DNA of 64,000 nt from positions 39,599,549-39,663,548 of the forward strand of contig CP136067.1 of NCBI GenBank assembly GCA_032622095.1, read 5' to 3'. Of the stretch, positions 1-8,511 are shown one piece after another. A program made the position numbers and the translations under genes. Within the stretch, counting starts at the first letter, position 1; each line of letters opens with the position of its first letter. The notes beneath the pieces are model-generated. The model saw only the letters and a program-made list of their open reading frames with translations. It did not search any database and had not been told where the DNA came from. The DNA comes from Siphonodentalium dalli (taxonomy: Eukaryota > Mollusca > Scaphopoda > Gadilida > Siphonodentaliidae).

Positions 1-1
1 G

Positions 2-1402
2 GATGTGAAATTCAAACAACAAATGGAATCTTTCTACAAACATCGAGACCCTATTTTGCCAAGAGAAGCATTGTTTGGTGGACGTACAAATGCCATCAAA
101 TTGTACGAGGAAATTGATCAAGATTCCACAAAAGAAATCAAGTTCATCGATGTGTGTTCGTTGTATCCATTTTGCAACAAATATAAATTCTACCCTGTTG
201 GACATCCAGAAATTTTGAGCCAAGAGCAGATCGATCAAGAACACATTAGAGACTATGCGGGGCTTGTTAAATGTACAATTTTACCATCATCGAAATTGTA
301 TATTCCAGTTCTACCGATTCATTGTAACAAGAAAATGGTTTTTACTCTGTGCAACACTTGTGCCATCAATGAGAACGAGGCATGTAACCATTCAGAAGAA
401 GATCGAGCTATAACCGGAGTGTGGACCACGCCAGAATTATTCAAAGCAATGGATGTTGGCTACAAAATACTTGATGTGTACCAAATTTGGCATTGGACAG
501 ATTGGACAGATGAAATATACAAATCCTATATCGATAAACATCTAAAGATCAAACAGGAATGTAGTGGTTATCCATTTGGTGTTGAGACAGAAGAACAGAA
601 ACAAAAGTTTGTACAGGATTATTATGCAGCTGAGGGTATAAATTTGGAGAACATCGAGAAGAATCCAGGAAAACGTCAAATATCTAAAATTATGATTAAT
701 TGTATATGGGGTAAGAATGCACAAAGAAATCTTATGTCAAAAACAGAGTATGTGGATAAACCATCACGTTATTTTGAATTGCTTACTAGTAACAATATAA
801 TTGTTCAAAATGTTACACTTCTTGATGGTGACAAATTCATTCTGGTAAATTATGTTGACATCTTAGATAATATTGAACCTCATCATTCAGCAAATGTTGT
901 TGTTGCTTCTTTTGTTACAGCGTATGCAAGATTACAATTGTATAAAGTTTTAGAAAAACTTGGAGATAGAGTGCTGTATTTTGATACAGACAGCTGTATG
1001 TATGTCAGTGATCCATCAAAGAAGAACATCAAAACTATCGAAGGAAGATTGGGGAAATGGAGCGACGAACATCCAGATGCAAAGATTGTCAAATTTGTTG
1101 GACTTGGGCCAAAGAACTACGGATATGAATACATCAAAGATGGGGTAAGATACACCAAATGTAAGGTAAAAGGTATCACTCTTGATTACAGCACAAGTCA
1201 AAAAGTTAATTTTGAAACAATGGTACAATGTGTTAATGATCGTGAAAATTTCAAAACTGTTGTTGAGTATCCTTCCAGAATTAAAAGACAAAAGAACCAT
1301 CAATTGATTAGTGAGTGTCAAACCAAAACTTTCAGATCGGTGTACACAAAACGAAAACTCGTCAATGGTATTCATACATACCCATACGGATGGAGATGTT
1401 GA
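2..1402 (+). CDS. Protein-primed family B DNA polymerase, C-terminal part (5' cut by window edge)
   Basis: The reading frame is open to the window edge, so the protein continues upstream; the GTG at 5 is not a real start. Numbering codons from position 5, polymerase motif A (DVCSLYP) is at about 49-55. A Cys/His cluster follows at about 116-129. Motif B (SKIMINCIWGKNA) is at about 227-239, motif C (YFDTDS) at 325-330 and the KVKG motif at 387-390. These mark the protein-primed group B polymerases (DNA_pol_B_2) of Polintons, adenoviruses and linear plasmids. The palm and thumb are present; the 3'-5' exonuclease domain must lie outside. The likely role is replication of the linear element. It ends 16 nt before the best start of the next ORF. 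Confidence 0.93.
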   Translation, partial: DVKFKQQMESFYKHRDPILPREALFGGRTNAIKLYEEIDQDSTKEIKFIDVCSLYPFCNKYKFYPVGHPEILSQEQIDQEHIRDYAGLVKCTILPSSKLYIPVLPIHCNKKMVFTLCNTCAINENEACNHSEEDRAITGVWTTPELFKAMDVGYKILDVYQIWHWTDWTDEIYKSYIDKHLKIKQECSGYPFGVETEEQKQKFVQDYYAAEGINLENIEKNPGKRQISKIMINCIWGKNAQRNLMSKTEYVDKPSRYFELLTSNNIIVQNVTLLDGDKFILVNYVDILDNIEPHHSANVVVASFVTAYARLQLYKVLEKLGDRVLYFDTDSCMYVSDPSKKNIKTIEGRLGKWSDEHPDAKIVKFVGLGPKNYGYEYIKDGVRYTKCKVKGITLDYSTSQKVNFETMVQCVNDRENFKTVVEYPSRIKRQKNHQLISECQTKTFRSVYTKRKLVNGIHTYPYGWRC

Positions 1403-1418
1403 GTCATTTCATGTCAAG

Positions 1419-2015
1419 ATGTTGGCAGGAGTAGTACCTCCAGAAATTGCTGAGAAGATTTATGGATATTTGGTGGCACAGTCAACGCTTATTCCAGAGA
1501 TAAAGAAGGAATTACAAGAAGTCTGGTTTGAAAGAGAAAAGAAAGCAATACTACGATGCTGTGATGTCGGCGAATGTTTACAGAGATTGGCCTATCTTGA
1601 GTCAAGTATATCTTCTCATTTCTCTCAAAAATATATTGAATCATTTATTAAATTCAAAACATTTTTTCTCATTGAAAAAATATCTGATTTTTGGACATTT
1701 GGTGCTGATCAACACCATTTAGATATAGATTTAGGAACTTTTGATGAACATGACTATATTCATTATACAAAGTATGATGATCATTTACCTCTTGATGGGG
1801 GAACTTTTGAATCAGTTCCTAGGATCTATGGGTATTTGTTAACAAAAAAAATGTCAACATATGCAAAAATTAAAAACATTTTGGGGGATGATTTTTTTAT
1901 TTACAGAACAAAGCACAGAAGAATAGAAGACTATGATGATTGGATTATTGAAATGTATGGAAATATTTACAGCTTTGGAGATTTCGGTTTAAAAACTAAA
2001 TTCACACGTCGTTAA
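1419..2015 (+). CDS. Unknown Polinton protein, about 198 aa
   Basis: The frame is open from 1311, but that would overlap the polymerase by about 90 nt. The ATG at 1419, encoding MLAGVVPPEI, follows the polymerase stop by 16 nt and is preferred. The protein is hydrophilic, with an acidic and aromatic C-terminal half rich in D, Y and H (for example DEHDYIHYTKYDDH) and a basic tail KTKFTRR. I see no signal peptide, membrane segment or catalytic motif, and I do not recognise the family. It lies between polymerase and packaging ATPase and ends 33 nt before the latter, so expression with the element's replication or packaging genes is likely by context only. Confidence 0.7.
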   Translation: MLAGVVPPEIAEKIYGYLVAQSTLIPEIKKELQEVWFEREKKAILRCCDVGECLQRLAYLESSISSHFSQKYIESFIKFKTFFLIEKISDFWTFGADQHHLDIDLGTFDEHDYIHYTKYDDHLPLDGGTFESVPRIYGYLLTKKMSTYAKIKNILGDDFFIYRTKHRRIEDYDDWIIEMYGNIYSFGDFGLKTKFTRR

Positions 2016-2048
2016 GTTCACTCTCTGATTAGACATCAAAGTGACAAC

Positions 2049-2699
2049 ATGGAAGAATCTTTACTTTTCCAACATCCGTGTAATTTCTTTATCAGCGGAC
2101 CTAGTGGATCAGGTAAAACAGAATTTGTTAAAAAAGTTATTGAATTTAAACACGATTTATTCCAAACACCACCAAAGAAAATAGTTTGGTGTTACAAAGA
2201 ATGGCAAGACACATACAATCGTATAAAAGAAATTGATAACGTTAAGTTTATCGATGGTATTCCAGACGATGATGAGGAAATTGTATCAGATAAATCATTT
2301 CCTCATCTTGTTGTTTTCGATGACATGATGGGGGAACAAGATGAAGACAAAATAATGCTTTGGTTTACTAGAAAAGGTCATCATCGAAATGCTTCAATAA
2401 TTTACATTACTCAAAACATGTTCCAAAAATCAAAAAGTAGCAGAACTATAAGTTTGAATGCACACTACATGGTTTTATTTCAAAGCGTTCGAGATAAAAA
2501 TCAAATAAAAGTTTTGGCTCATCAAATGCAAACCAATCATTTGAAACAAGCATACGAAGATGCAACTTCAATAAATCATGGATATATTTTAGTAGATTTT
2601 CATCCTAGAACAGAAAATTATTTGCGAATTAGAACTGATATTTTCCATAAATGGTTGACAGCTAATGACCGAGGTCCTGTCATATATTCAAAAGTATAA
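2049..2699 (+). CDS. FtsK/HerA-type genome-packaging ATPase
   Basis: A 216-aa P-loop ATPase. The Walker A motif GPSGSGKTEF is at about residues 17-26 and the Walker B motif HLVVFDDMMG at about 85-94. A sensor-like segment IIYITQNMF follows at about 117-125. This short A32-like form is typical of Polintons, virophages and adintoviruses, where it pumps DNA into the preformed capsid. The length is usual for the family, and the ATG at 2049 comes shortly after the previous stop. It supports this element being capable of virion packaging rather than only transposition. No disrupting mutation is seen. Confidence 0.93.
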   Translation: MEESLLFQHPCNFFISGPSGSGKTEFVKKVIEFKHDLFQTPPKKIVWCYKEWQDTYNRIKEIDNVKFIDGIPDDDEEIVSDKSFPHLVVFDDMMGEQDEDKIMLWFTRKGHHRNASIIYITQNMFQKSKSSRTISLNAHYMVLFQSVRDKNQIKVLAHQMQTNHLKQAYEDATSINHGYILVDFHPRTENYLRIRTDIFHKWLTANDRGPVIYSKV

Positions 2700-2733
2700 A
2701 TTCAGTTGTTGTTATTTTTTTCATTTTAGAACC

Positions 2734-2832
2734 ATGTCGTCCACCGAGATGTTTAGTCGTGATGAACTGTCACAAATTATAAATTTCTTCACTTTTGCAG
2801 CTGAATTATTTCTTGAAAATGATTGGAAATAA
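2734..2832 (+). CDS. Possible 32-aa mini-protein
   Basis: A short open frame starting at an ATG in the context ACCATGT, 34 nt after the ATPase stop. It reads MSSTEMFSRDELS followed by a hydrophobic, helix-prone stretch (QIINFFTFAAELFLEN) and ends DWK. The good start context and position in an otherwise fully packed coding region argue for translation; the small size argues against. It may be the surviving head of a longer gene lost in the rearrangement that made the adjacent duplication. Function unknown. Confidence 0.35.
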   Translation: MSSTEMFSRDELSQIINFFTFAAELFLENDWK

Positions 2833-2849
2833 AAATGTTCTTAAAAATT

Positions 2850-3027
2850 TTTTCAAAATTTATGCCGTTGTCTGATGCATCGAAATCTGCATTCGAAGCT
2901 TTAGAATGGTTCAATCCGAAAAGATAAAAGATGAAACATATAATTTTTCTGCTCATTTTGAGACAACTACTTAGACTGTGAAGATGCCTTCAAAAACTAA
3001 GAGCCGGAAAGCACCGCTGATAAAAAA
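2850..3027 (+). repeat. Direct repeat copy 1 (partner 3401-3578)
   Basis: A segment of about 178 bp is repeated almost exactly 551 bp downstream. It holds the last codons of the basic protein (MPLSDASKSAFEALEW), its stop, a spacer of about 60 nt and the first 14 codons of the next gene. Copy 1 has lost the body of the gene in front of it, so its tail codons are orphaned. A 17-nt stretch at about 2833 also matches the coding sequence near 3024, consistent with a deleted third gene copy. Confidence 0.9.
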
Positions 3028-3478
3028 TGTTCTTAAAAAAATCTCTGATCGATCAACTGATATGGAAACAAAACGCAAATTAATTTTACAACGAGGTGGT
3101 AGTGGGTTTCTTGGAGGAGTTTTAATTAGAAGTCTTTTGAAAAATTCATTTGAACAAACTGGTAGACAATCTAAAAGTAAATCAAAGGTTTCTCCAAAAC
3201 GTTCAAAGATTACTCGGAAGCAAACACAACAAAGAGGTAATCAAAAAGAATCTAAACGTAAAACAAAGCTTTCTCTAAATCATTCAAAGTTTACACCGAT
3301 GCAAACTCAACAAAATCAACATTCTAAATTTACACCTATACCTTCTCAGCAGAACCCTCAACATCAACCGTTACAAAAAAAACCAGTTATTGATCTTGAA
3401 TTTTCAAAATTTATGCCGTTGTCTGATGCATCGAAATCTGCATTCGAAGCTTTAGAATGGTTCAATCCGAAAAGATAA
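2984..3478 (+). CDS. Basic Polinton virion-type protein A, 164 aa
   Basis: The ATG at 2984 is chosen because the same leader codons, MPSKTKSRKAPLIK, begin the next gene at 3535. The protein is strongly basic. A Gly-rich patch (RGGSGFLGGVL) at about 36-46 is followed by Lys/Arg/Gln/Ser-rich low-complexity repeats (HSKFTP twice) and a C-terminal module ending EWFNPKR. That composition suits a DNA-binding core or minor virion protein, and the Gly-Gly site could be a target of the element's own adenain-like protease; both are inferences. The gene is the upstream member of a tandem duplication with an exchanged body. I recognise no named family. Confidence 0.7.
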   Translation: MPSKTKSRKAPLIKNVLKKISDRSTDMETKRKLILQRGGSGFLGGVLIRSLLKNSFEQTGRQSKSKSKVSPKRSKITRKQTQQRGNQKESKRKTKLSLNHSKFTPMQTQQNQHSKFTPIPSQQNPQHQPLQKKPVIDLEFSKFMPLSDASKSAFEALEWFNPKR

Positions 3479-3578
3479 AAGATGAAACATATAATTTTTC
3501 TGCTCATTTTGAGACAACTACTTAGACTGTGAAGATGCCTTCAAAAACTAAGAGCCGGAAAGCACCGCTGATAAAAAA
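3401..3578 (+). repeat. Direct repeat copy 2 (partner 2850-3027)
   Basis: The downstream copy of the 178-bp repeat. It carries the true C-terminus of protein A, the intergenic spacer and the leader codons of protein B. The constant 551-bp offset and near identity indicate a recent tandem duplication. Confidence 0.9.
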
Positions 3579-3897
3579 ATATGGTGAGTTGATTGTTGCA
3601 ATGAGTAAAGTTCCATCTGCATATAAAAAGAAAATGATCAACGATGCTCCGAAACAAGTGATGGATTGCATTTCAGAATGTTGTCAAAATCTTTTAAAAG
3701 GTAATGTAAAACTGAATGAAGCTCAGAACCGCAAGTTACATTCGAAGCGTAAACATATCAGATATCTTGCAGACAAGAACAAACCTTTGCAACAAAAGAA
3801 GAAAATTTTGAATCAAAAAGGTGGCTTTTTACCATTATTATTTCTTGCTCCATTGATTAGCAAAACATTAGGTGCAGTTGTTAAAAATATTTTGTAA
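3535..3897 (+). CDS. Basic Polinton protein B with hydrophobic C-terminus, 120 aa
   Basis: It starts at the ATG of the duplicated leader MPSKTKSRKAPLIK. The middle has a Cys-containing helix (MDCISECCQNLLKGN), then a basic stretch (SKRKHIRYLADKNKP). The end has a Gly-Gly followed by a hydrophobic tail (GGFLPLLFLAPLISK). This layout recurs in small proteins next to Polinton capsid genes as I know them. The GG-hydrophobic tail resembles a protease-released amphipathic or membrane-active peptide, in the manner of adenovirus minor proteins, but that is inference by analogy. It is followed by a gap of only 20 nt before the next ORF. Confidence 0.72.
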   Translation: MPSKTKSRKAPLIKKYGELIVAMSKVPSAYKKKMINDAPKQVMDCISECCQNLLKGNVKLNEAQNRKLHSKRKHIRYLADKNKPLQQKKKILNQKGGFLPLLFLAPLISKTLGAVVKNIL

Positions 3898-3917
3898 AAA
3901 CTAAATCTCAAATAAAT

Positions 3918-4625
3918 ATGAAGAAAATGGTTATTGTACCATTCAGAATGTTGGAAGATTTCAAACAATGGGAAATGTCAGAAATGAATAAACCTCAATT
4001 ACCTCCTGATCCTGCAATTTCAAATGTTTCAGATTCTTACAAAGAATTGAAATCAGTTTATGATAAAAATATTTCTGAATCAGAAAAGTCACAGTTATTT
4101 GGAGAAAATTTGTACAAATTGAAAACTTCACAAAAATCTTTAAATTCAAAATTCAGATTACCTGAACAAAAGTTATCTGAAAACTTTGGGAAAATGAGTG
4201 ACCATATATTGGAAAGTGTGCCATCTAAATTTCGTGGTAAAGCACAACAAATTTTATCATTGTTGTCAACTAATCCTAAACTTAGATGGGATGATCGTGG
4301 ACAATTAATTTATGGAACAGAAACAGTTACTGGATCAAATATAATTGATTTGATAAACGATGTTGTTCGTCACCGAAAAGGTTTTAACCCAGTTGGTTAT
4401 GAAACATTCCTACGTGGATTGGGGGAACTTAATATACCACAAGATTATGTAGGTAACAGGGATCGATGGCTGTGGATGCAAAGACATTTAAAAGGTCACA
4501 CTGGTGATGAGTTTCATACACCTCATGCAACTCCTATCAGTGGCAAGTCAAGAAAACGTTCAGTTGATATTTTAACACCAGAAACCAGAAAAACTATTTT
4601 GAAAGGATGGTCCTCACTTACATAA
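3918..4625 (+). CDS. Conserved Polinton protein of unknown function, 235 aa
   Basis: The N-terminal half is a charged, probably helical region containing an FRMLEDFKQWE segment. The C-terminal half, about residues 105-190, has a compact globular-looking block (KFRGKAQQILSLLSTNP, then GSNIIDLINDVVRHRKGFNP, then NIPQDYVGNRDRW). That block resembles proteins I associate with the gene next to the integrase in animal Polintons, but I know no assigned biochemical function. The tail is basic (SGKSRKRS). It overlaps the integrase ORF by 19 nt, implying coupled or closely linked expression. No membrane segment. Confidence 0.75.
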   Translation: MKKMVIVPFRMLEDFKQWEMSEMNKPQLPPDPAISNVSDSYKELKSVYDKNISESEKSQLFGENLYKLKTSQKSLNSKFRLPEQKLSENFGKMSDHILESVPSKFRGKAQQILSLLSTNPKLRWDDRGQLIYGTETVTGSNIIDLINDVVRHRKGFNPVGYETFLRGLGELNIPQDYVGNRDRWLWMQRHLKGHTGDEFHTPHATPISGKSRKRSVDILTPETRKTILKGWSSLT

Positions 4626-5701
4626 AATTTGACAAACTTCTAACTGAAATTTACTACAATCCAAAAGAAGTTGGTGGTTTCAGTGGAGCAAATCAACTTT
4701 TTAAAAATGCAAAAGAAACAAATAACAAAATTAAACTTTCAGATGTTAAAAAATGGTTACAATGGCAAAAAACATATACTTTGCACAAACCAATTGTTCG
4801 GAAATTTCGCAGACGTAAAACTATTGTTGCAGGAATTGATATTCAGTGGCAAGCTGATCTGGCAGATTTGCAAACTTTGCAAAAGCACAATGACAATTAC
4901 AGATATTTACTTTGTGTTATTGATGTGTTCTCAAAATTTGCATGGGTTGAAAAAATTAAAGATAAAACTGGTAAAACTTTAGTTAAAACATTTCAGAAAA
5001 TTCTAAAATCATCAAAACGAAAACCAGCTTCATTTCAATCTGACAAAGGTTCAGAATTCAAAAATAAATTATTTTTACAATTTTTGAAATCTAAGAAAAT
5101 TCATTTTTTCACAACAGAGAATCCAGAGACAAAAGCAAGTATAGTTGAACGTTTTCAACGGACATTGAAAACAAAGATGTGGAAATATTTTACACATAAT
5201 CAAACTTTGAAATACGTTGATGTTTTGCACGATTTTGTGAATTCTTACAACAAAAGTTTTCATAGAAGTATTAAGATGGCACCAGTTTTAGTAACTCGAG
5301 AAAATGAAATTGAAGTTTCCAGAAATCTTTATGGAAAGTTAAAAACGAAAAAAGATAAGATGTTGAAAGTTGGAGATTTTGTTAGAATAAATAAAACAAA
5401 GAGAACTTTTGATAAAGGATATCTTCCAAATTGGACAAAAGAAATTTTCAAAATTAGTAGAGTTTGTAAAAGTACACCATTAACTTACAAATTAGTAGAT
5501 TTAGATGGTGAAAACATCGCAGGATCATTTTATGGTAAAGAAATTCAACATATAAAAGATAATAAAGTTTACGAAATTGAATCAGTTGTTGGTAAACGTT
5601 CAAGAAAAGTTGCTGGTAAATCAGTTAGAGAAATTAAAGTTCATTGGGCTGGTTATCCTAAAAAATTTGACAGTTGGATACCTGCCACAAATTTGGTATA
5701 A
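4607..5701 (+). CDS. Polinton rve-type integrase with C-terminal chromodomain
   Basis: A 364-aa retroviral-like DDE integrase. The catalytic triad is readable as D84 (or D87) in QADLADLQ, D146 in FQSDKGSEF and E181 in SIVERFQRTLK, giving a D-35-E spacing. An SH3-like C-terminal DNA-binding region (LKVGDFVRINKTKR) lies at about 255-290. The last 44 residues form a chromodomain: YEIESVVGK, then VHWAGYP and DSWIPATNLV. Integrases of this type insert the linear element into host chromatin, and the chromodomain likely biases the target towards modified histones. An N-terminal helical region precedes the core; no clear HHCC finger is seen. The first 19 nt overlap the preceding gene. Open and apparently active. 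Confidence 0.95.
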   Translation: MVLTYIKFDKLLTEIYYNPKEVGGFSGANQLFKNAKETNNKIKLSDVKKWLQWQKTYTLHKPIVRKFRRRKTIVAGIDIQWQADLADLQTLQKHNDNYRYLLCVIDVFSKFAWVEKIKDKTGKTLVKTFQKILKSSKRKPASFQSDKGSEFKNKLFLQFLKSKKIHFFTTENPETKASIVERFQRTLKTKMWKYFTHNQTLKYVDVLHDFVNSYNKSFHRSIKMAPVLVTRENEIEVSRNLYGKLKTKKDKMLKVGDFVRINKTKRTFDKGYLPNWTKEIFKISRVCKSTPLTYKLVDLDGENIAGSFYGKEIQHIKDNKVYEIESVVGKRSRKVAGKSVREIKVHWAGYPKKFDSWIPATNLV

Positions 5702-5711
5702 AACTTTTAAC

Positions 5712-5975
5712 ATGTCTCAAAATGGTTCAGTTGGTCTCGATGCTCCATCACAATTTCAAATCTGTGGAGAAAAAATTGCAAAAAATCAAGTAACATATTT
5801 TACACAAATTATTATAATTGTTGGTATAATCGCTACAGCAATTGTTCATTTAAGTTTACAAAGTGAAAATAACGAACTGTGGTTAATTTTACTCAGTAGT
5901 TCTTTGGGGTACATTTTACCAACACCGCGTTTGAAATATTTGAAAAATCAGTCGGCAGAAATTTTGAAAGTATGA
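5712..5975 (+). CDS. Small two-helix membrane protein, 87 aa
   Basis: The frame is open from 5577 inside the integrase gene, but the ATG at 5712 (MSQNGSVGLDAPSQF), 10 nt after the integrase stop, is the sensible start. There are two hydrophobic segments: about residues 28-47 (TQIIIIVGIIATAIVHLSL) and about 55-67 (LWLILLSSSLGYIL). A short basic tail follows. It overlaps the penton-like gene by 4 nt (ATGA). A small transmembrane protein just before the penton gene is a common Polinton arrangement; a role in virion membranes or entry is inferred from position only. Confidence 0.8.
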   Translation: MSQNGSVGLDAPSQFQICGEKIAKNQVTYFTQIIIIVGIIATAIVHLSLQSENNELWLILLSSSLGYILPTPRLKYLKNQSAEILKV

Positions 5976-6823
5976 ATCCTTTCTACATTACAATTCCGAG
6001 CGACAGTTCGATGGTAATGTATCCAAACAATACTCAATGTTGTTTTACTGTACAATTACCAAAACCAGTTCAAATTGATAAAGAAAAATGGGAAGTTGCA
6101 TTAGCCGAACTGATAACACCTTCAGAAACATACAATGTTACAGGGGATTCGTGTAAATTCAATTTGATTACAACTGATGCAATATTACTGTCTGTTCTTC
6201 AAAATCGTTTTGAAGAAAAGATATTTAAGAGACCTGATGGCGTTCATGCACTTGAAATACAGATACAAAATGGTTCGTATACCTCTGCGACAGATTTAGT
6301 TGATACAATGCAAGATGTAATTGATAAAACACTTGGAGAAGCAATGCAAAACGAATACGGATTTCACATCGGGTACTCAAAAGGTACAAAACGTGTGAAA
6401 ATTATTCGCAAGAGTTTAAGTAACACAAAACTAGGAATTGAATTACCACAATGTCTTTTGCACAAGTTGGGTTACAAAACTAAAAACGCTTCTGAAGATT
6501 TTTATTCAAATAATAGATTTCCGTTTGGTGTAGATTTGAATGTTGGTCATAATCTAATGTTTGTTTATTCTGATATTGCCGATTACACATTTGTTGGAAA
6601 TGTTGAAGTACAAATTTTACGAGTTGTTTCTTTCAGAAGTAAAAGAGATATCGACGGATTACATGTAAAACATGAATTTTTAAATTTACATTATGTTCCA
6701 GTTTCAAAGTCATACTTTGACAAAATTAGTGTAAATATAAGTGGCGACACAGGAAAATCAATTCAGTTTATCGGTGGTAAGTCTTTGGTGAAGCTACATT
6801 TCAGAAAACGAGAGGAGTTCTAA
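5972..6823 (+). CDS. Penton-like minor capsid protein (single jelly roll)
   Basis: A 283-aa protein starting in the 4-nt overlap with the membrane protein. The N-terminus FYITIPSDSSMVMYPNNT, followed by a beta-rich body with WEVALAELITPS at about 37-48, is the signature opening of Polinton and adintovirus minor capsid (penton) proteins, which occupy the icosahedral vertices. The C-terminus is also beta-rich (SIQFIGGKSLVKLHF). No break is visible. It precedes the small basic protein and the major capsid protein, the usual morphogenesis cluster. Confidence 0.9.
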   Translation: MNPFYITIPSDSSMVMYPNNTQCCFTVQLPKPVQIDKEKWEVALAELITPSETYNVTGDSCKFNLITTDAILLSVLQNRFEEKIFKRPDGVHALEIQIQNGSYTSATDLVDTMQDVIDKTLGEAMQNEYGFHIGYSKGTKRVKIIRKSLSNTKLGIELPQCLLHKLGYKTKNASEDFYSNNRFPFGVDLNVGHNLMFVYSDIADYTFVGNVEVQILRVVSFRSKRDIDGLHVKHEFLNLHYVPVSKSYFDKISVNISGDTGKSIQFIGGKSLVKLHFRKREEF

Positions 6824-6828
6824 AAACA

Positions 6829-7203
6829 ATGTTCCCCGTGTATAGAGGCGTACCACGGCAATATGGTAATGGTATTGGTTCAATTTTCAAATCAGTTATG
6901 AGATCTGCTATACCATTTCTAAAACCGCTTGGTCGGACAGCTTTACAACTTGCGAAAAAACACACTTTTGGTGTTGCAGATGAAATTATTAATCAAGGTA
7001 AAAGTCCGAAAGAAGCGTTGATGTCTGAAGGTAAAAAAGCTTTAAAATCTTTTGGCACACAAGCTAAAAATCAAATTTTGAACTCGAGAAAAAAACCTAG
7101 AAAAAGAGTAGCGACTTCAAAAATGAATCATTCAGCTGTCAAACGCCGAAAAAGTCAGTCGAAAAATCATCCTAGCAGTCGAGCTCTTGATATTTTTGAT
7201 TAA
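6829..7203 (+). CDS. Small basic virion protein upstream of MCP, 124 aa
   Basis: The N-terminus is MFPVYRGVPRQYGNGIGSIF, followed by an amphipathic helix (KSVMRSAIPFLKPLGR). The C-terminal third is highly basic (SRKKPRKRVA, VKRRKSQSK) and ends DIFD. Proteins of this shape, Gly/amphipathic head plus Lys/Arg-rich tail, sit just before the hexon gene in Polintons. They have been compared with adenovirus core or cement proteins; the DNA-binding or membrane-lytic role is inference. It begins 5 nt after the penton stop and ends 2 nt before the MCP start. Confidence 0.82.
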   Translation: MFPVYRGVPRQYGNGIGSIFKSVMRSAIPFLKPLGRTALQLAKKHTFGVADEIINQGKSPKEALMSEGKKALKSFGTQAKNQILNSRKKPRKRVATSKMNHSAVKRRKSQSKNHPSSRALDIFD

Positions 7204-7205
7204 TC

Positions 7206-8510
7206 ATGGCACAAATGGTAAATGGATCATGCGAATGCAATAAATCGGAACTTGATATAACACATGTTCCACCAACGGTGGCTACAATGTCAGAATCGCA
7301 GTGGATCGAAAATCATCCTATTGCACCGCTGAATAATTCTGCTCCGATAGAGTTTGTCATACCATCTCAAACCGAAAAGTGGACAGATATTAATCAATCT
7401 TATCTTTATGTGAAATTCAAAATTACAAAAAAAGATGGAACTAATTTGGTAGCTGCTACGGAATTAGCACCTGTTAACAATTTCTTTCATAGCATGTTCA
7501 GCAGTATCGATGTTTACTTGAACAACAAATTGATAACTTCGAATTCTGACACTTACCCATACCGAGCATATTTCGAAAATCTGTTGGGATACTCTCAAGA
7601 ATATAAAGATAATCAATTAGCAAATTTAGAAATGTGGTATGGCGATACAGCAGAACAATTTGAAGAGAGCACCAAAGGTGGTACTAATGCTGGATTAACT
7701 TCTAGAGAAAGTTTGATCACTGGTAGTAAATTTGTTGAACTATGCGGACGCTTACACACCGATCTGTTTCTTCAAGAAAAATATTTACCAAATGGAATTG
7801 AAATTCGTATCAGATTAAACAGATCACCATCAAAATTTTGCCTCATTGGCTCCGAGGATGGACAAATTGTTTTCGAATCAGCAGTGTTCCATGTCAGAAC
7901 AGTTAGTCTCTTTCCAGCGGTCTCAAATAAATTAAATCAAGAAATTGCCCAGTCAAAAATGAAACTACCTATCAGACGAGTAGAAATAAAAACTTTCACA
8001 ATTAGTACTGGACTTAGATCAAAAATTGAAGACCACTTATTTCAAGGACAATTACCAAAGAGACTTTTTATTGCGTTGGTCGAAAATAAAGATATGAATG
8101 GAGATTTGGGTACCAATCCATTCCACTTCAAACATTTCAGTTTGAATAAATTGGAAGTTAGTCAAGACGGTCATACAATACATAACCGTCCATTTGAACC
8201 AAACTTCGCAACAAAACAATGTCTCAGATCATATTTATCTTTGTATCAATCTTTAGGAATGTTTGGTGTTAACAAATCAATTGGCATTAATTTAAAAGAA
8301 TATATGAATGGTTATTGTTTGTGGGGTTTCGACTTGACACCGGACCAAGGAAGCGACGAGGGACATCTACATCCTATAAAGACAGGGAACCTGCGTTTGG
8401 AGCTTCAGTTCTTGACAGCTCTCACTACAGCCGTCAACGTTTTGGTGTATGCTGAATTCGACAGTGAAATAGAGATCACAGCTTTGAGAGAAGTGCTTAC
8501 TGACTATTAG
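7206..8510 (+). CDS. Major capsid protein (hexon-like, double jelly roll)
   Basis: A 434-aa protein. The N-terminal signature SQWIENHPIAPLNNSAPIEF, followed by a strand series (WTDINQSYLYVKFKI), is typical of Polinton and adintovirus hexon-like MCPs. Other family features are NNFFHSMFSSIDVYLNN at about 86-102 and the C-terminal strand LRLELQFLTAL, followed by VNVLVYAEFDSEIEI. It forms the trimeric capsomers of the icosahedral shell. Length is normal, with no stop or frameshift. Packed between the basic protein (2-nt gap) and the Cys/His protein (1-nt gap). Confidence 0.93.
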   Translation: MAQMVNGSCECNKSELDITHVPPTVATMSESQWIENHPIAPLNNSAPIEFVIPSQTEKWTDINQSYLYVKFKITKKDGTNLVAATELAPVNNFFHSMFSSIDVYLNNKLITSNSDTYPYRAYFENLLGYSQEYKDNQLANLEMWYGDTAEQFEESTKGGTNAGLTSRESLITGSKFVELCGRLHTDLFLQEKYLPNGIEIRIRLNRSPSKFCLIGSEDGQIVFESAVFHVRTVSLFPAVSNKLNQEIAQSKMKLPIRRVEIKTFTISTGLRSKIEDHLFQGQLPKRLFIALVENKDMNGDLGTNPFHFKHFSLNKLEVSQDGHTIHNRPFEPNFATKQCLRSYLSLYQSLGMFGVNKSIGINLKEYMNGYCLWGFDLTPDQGSDEGHLHPIKTGNLRLELQFLTALTTAVNVLVYAEFDSEIEITALREVLTDY

Positions 8511-8511
8511 G

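Noticed and set aside
1016-1375. 119-codon minus-strand ORF inside the polymerase gene
   Set aside because: A shadow of the polymerase frame, which has all the conserved motifs.
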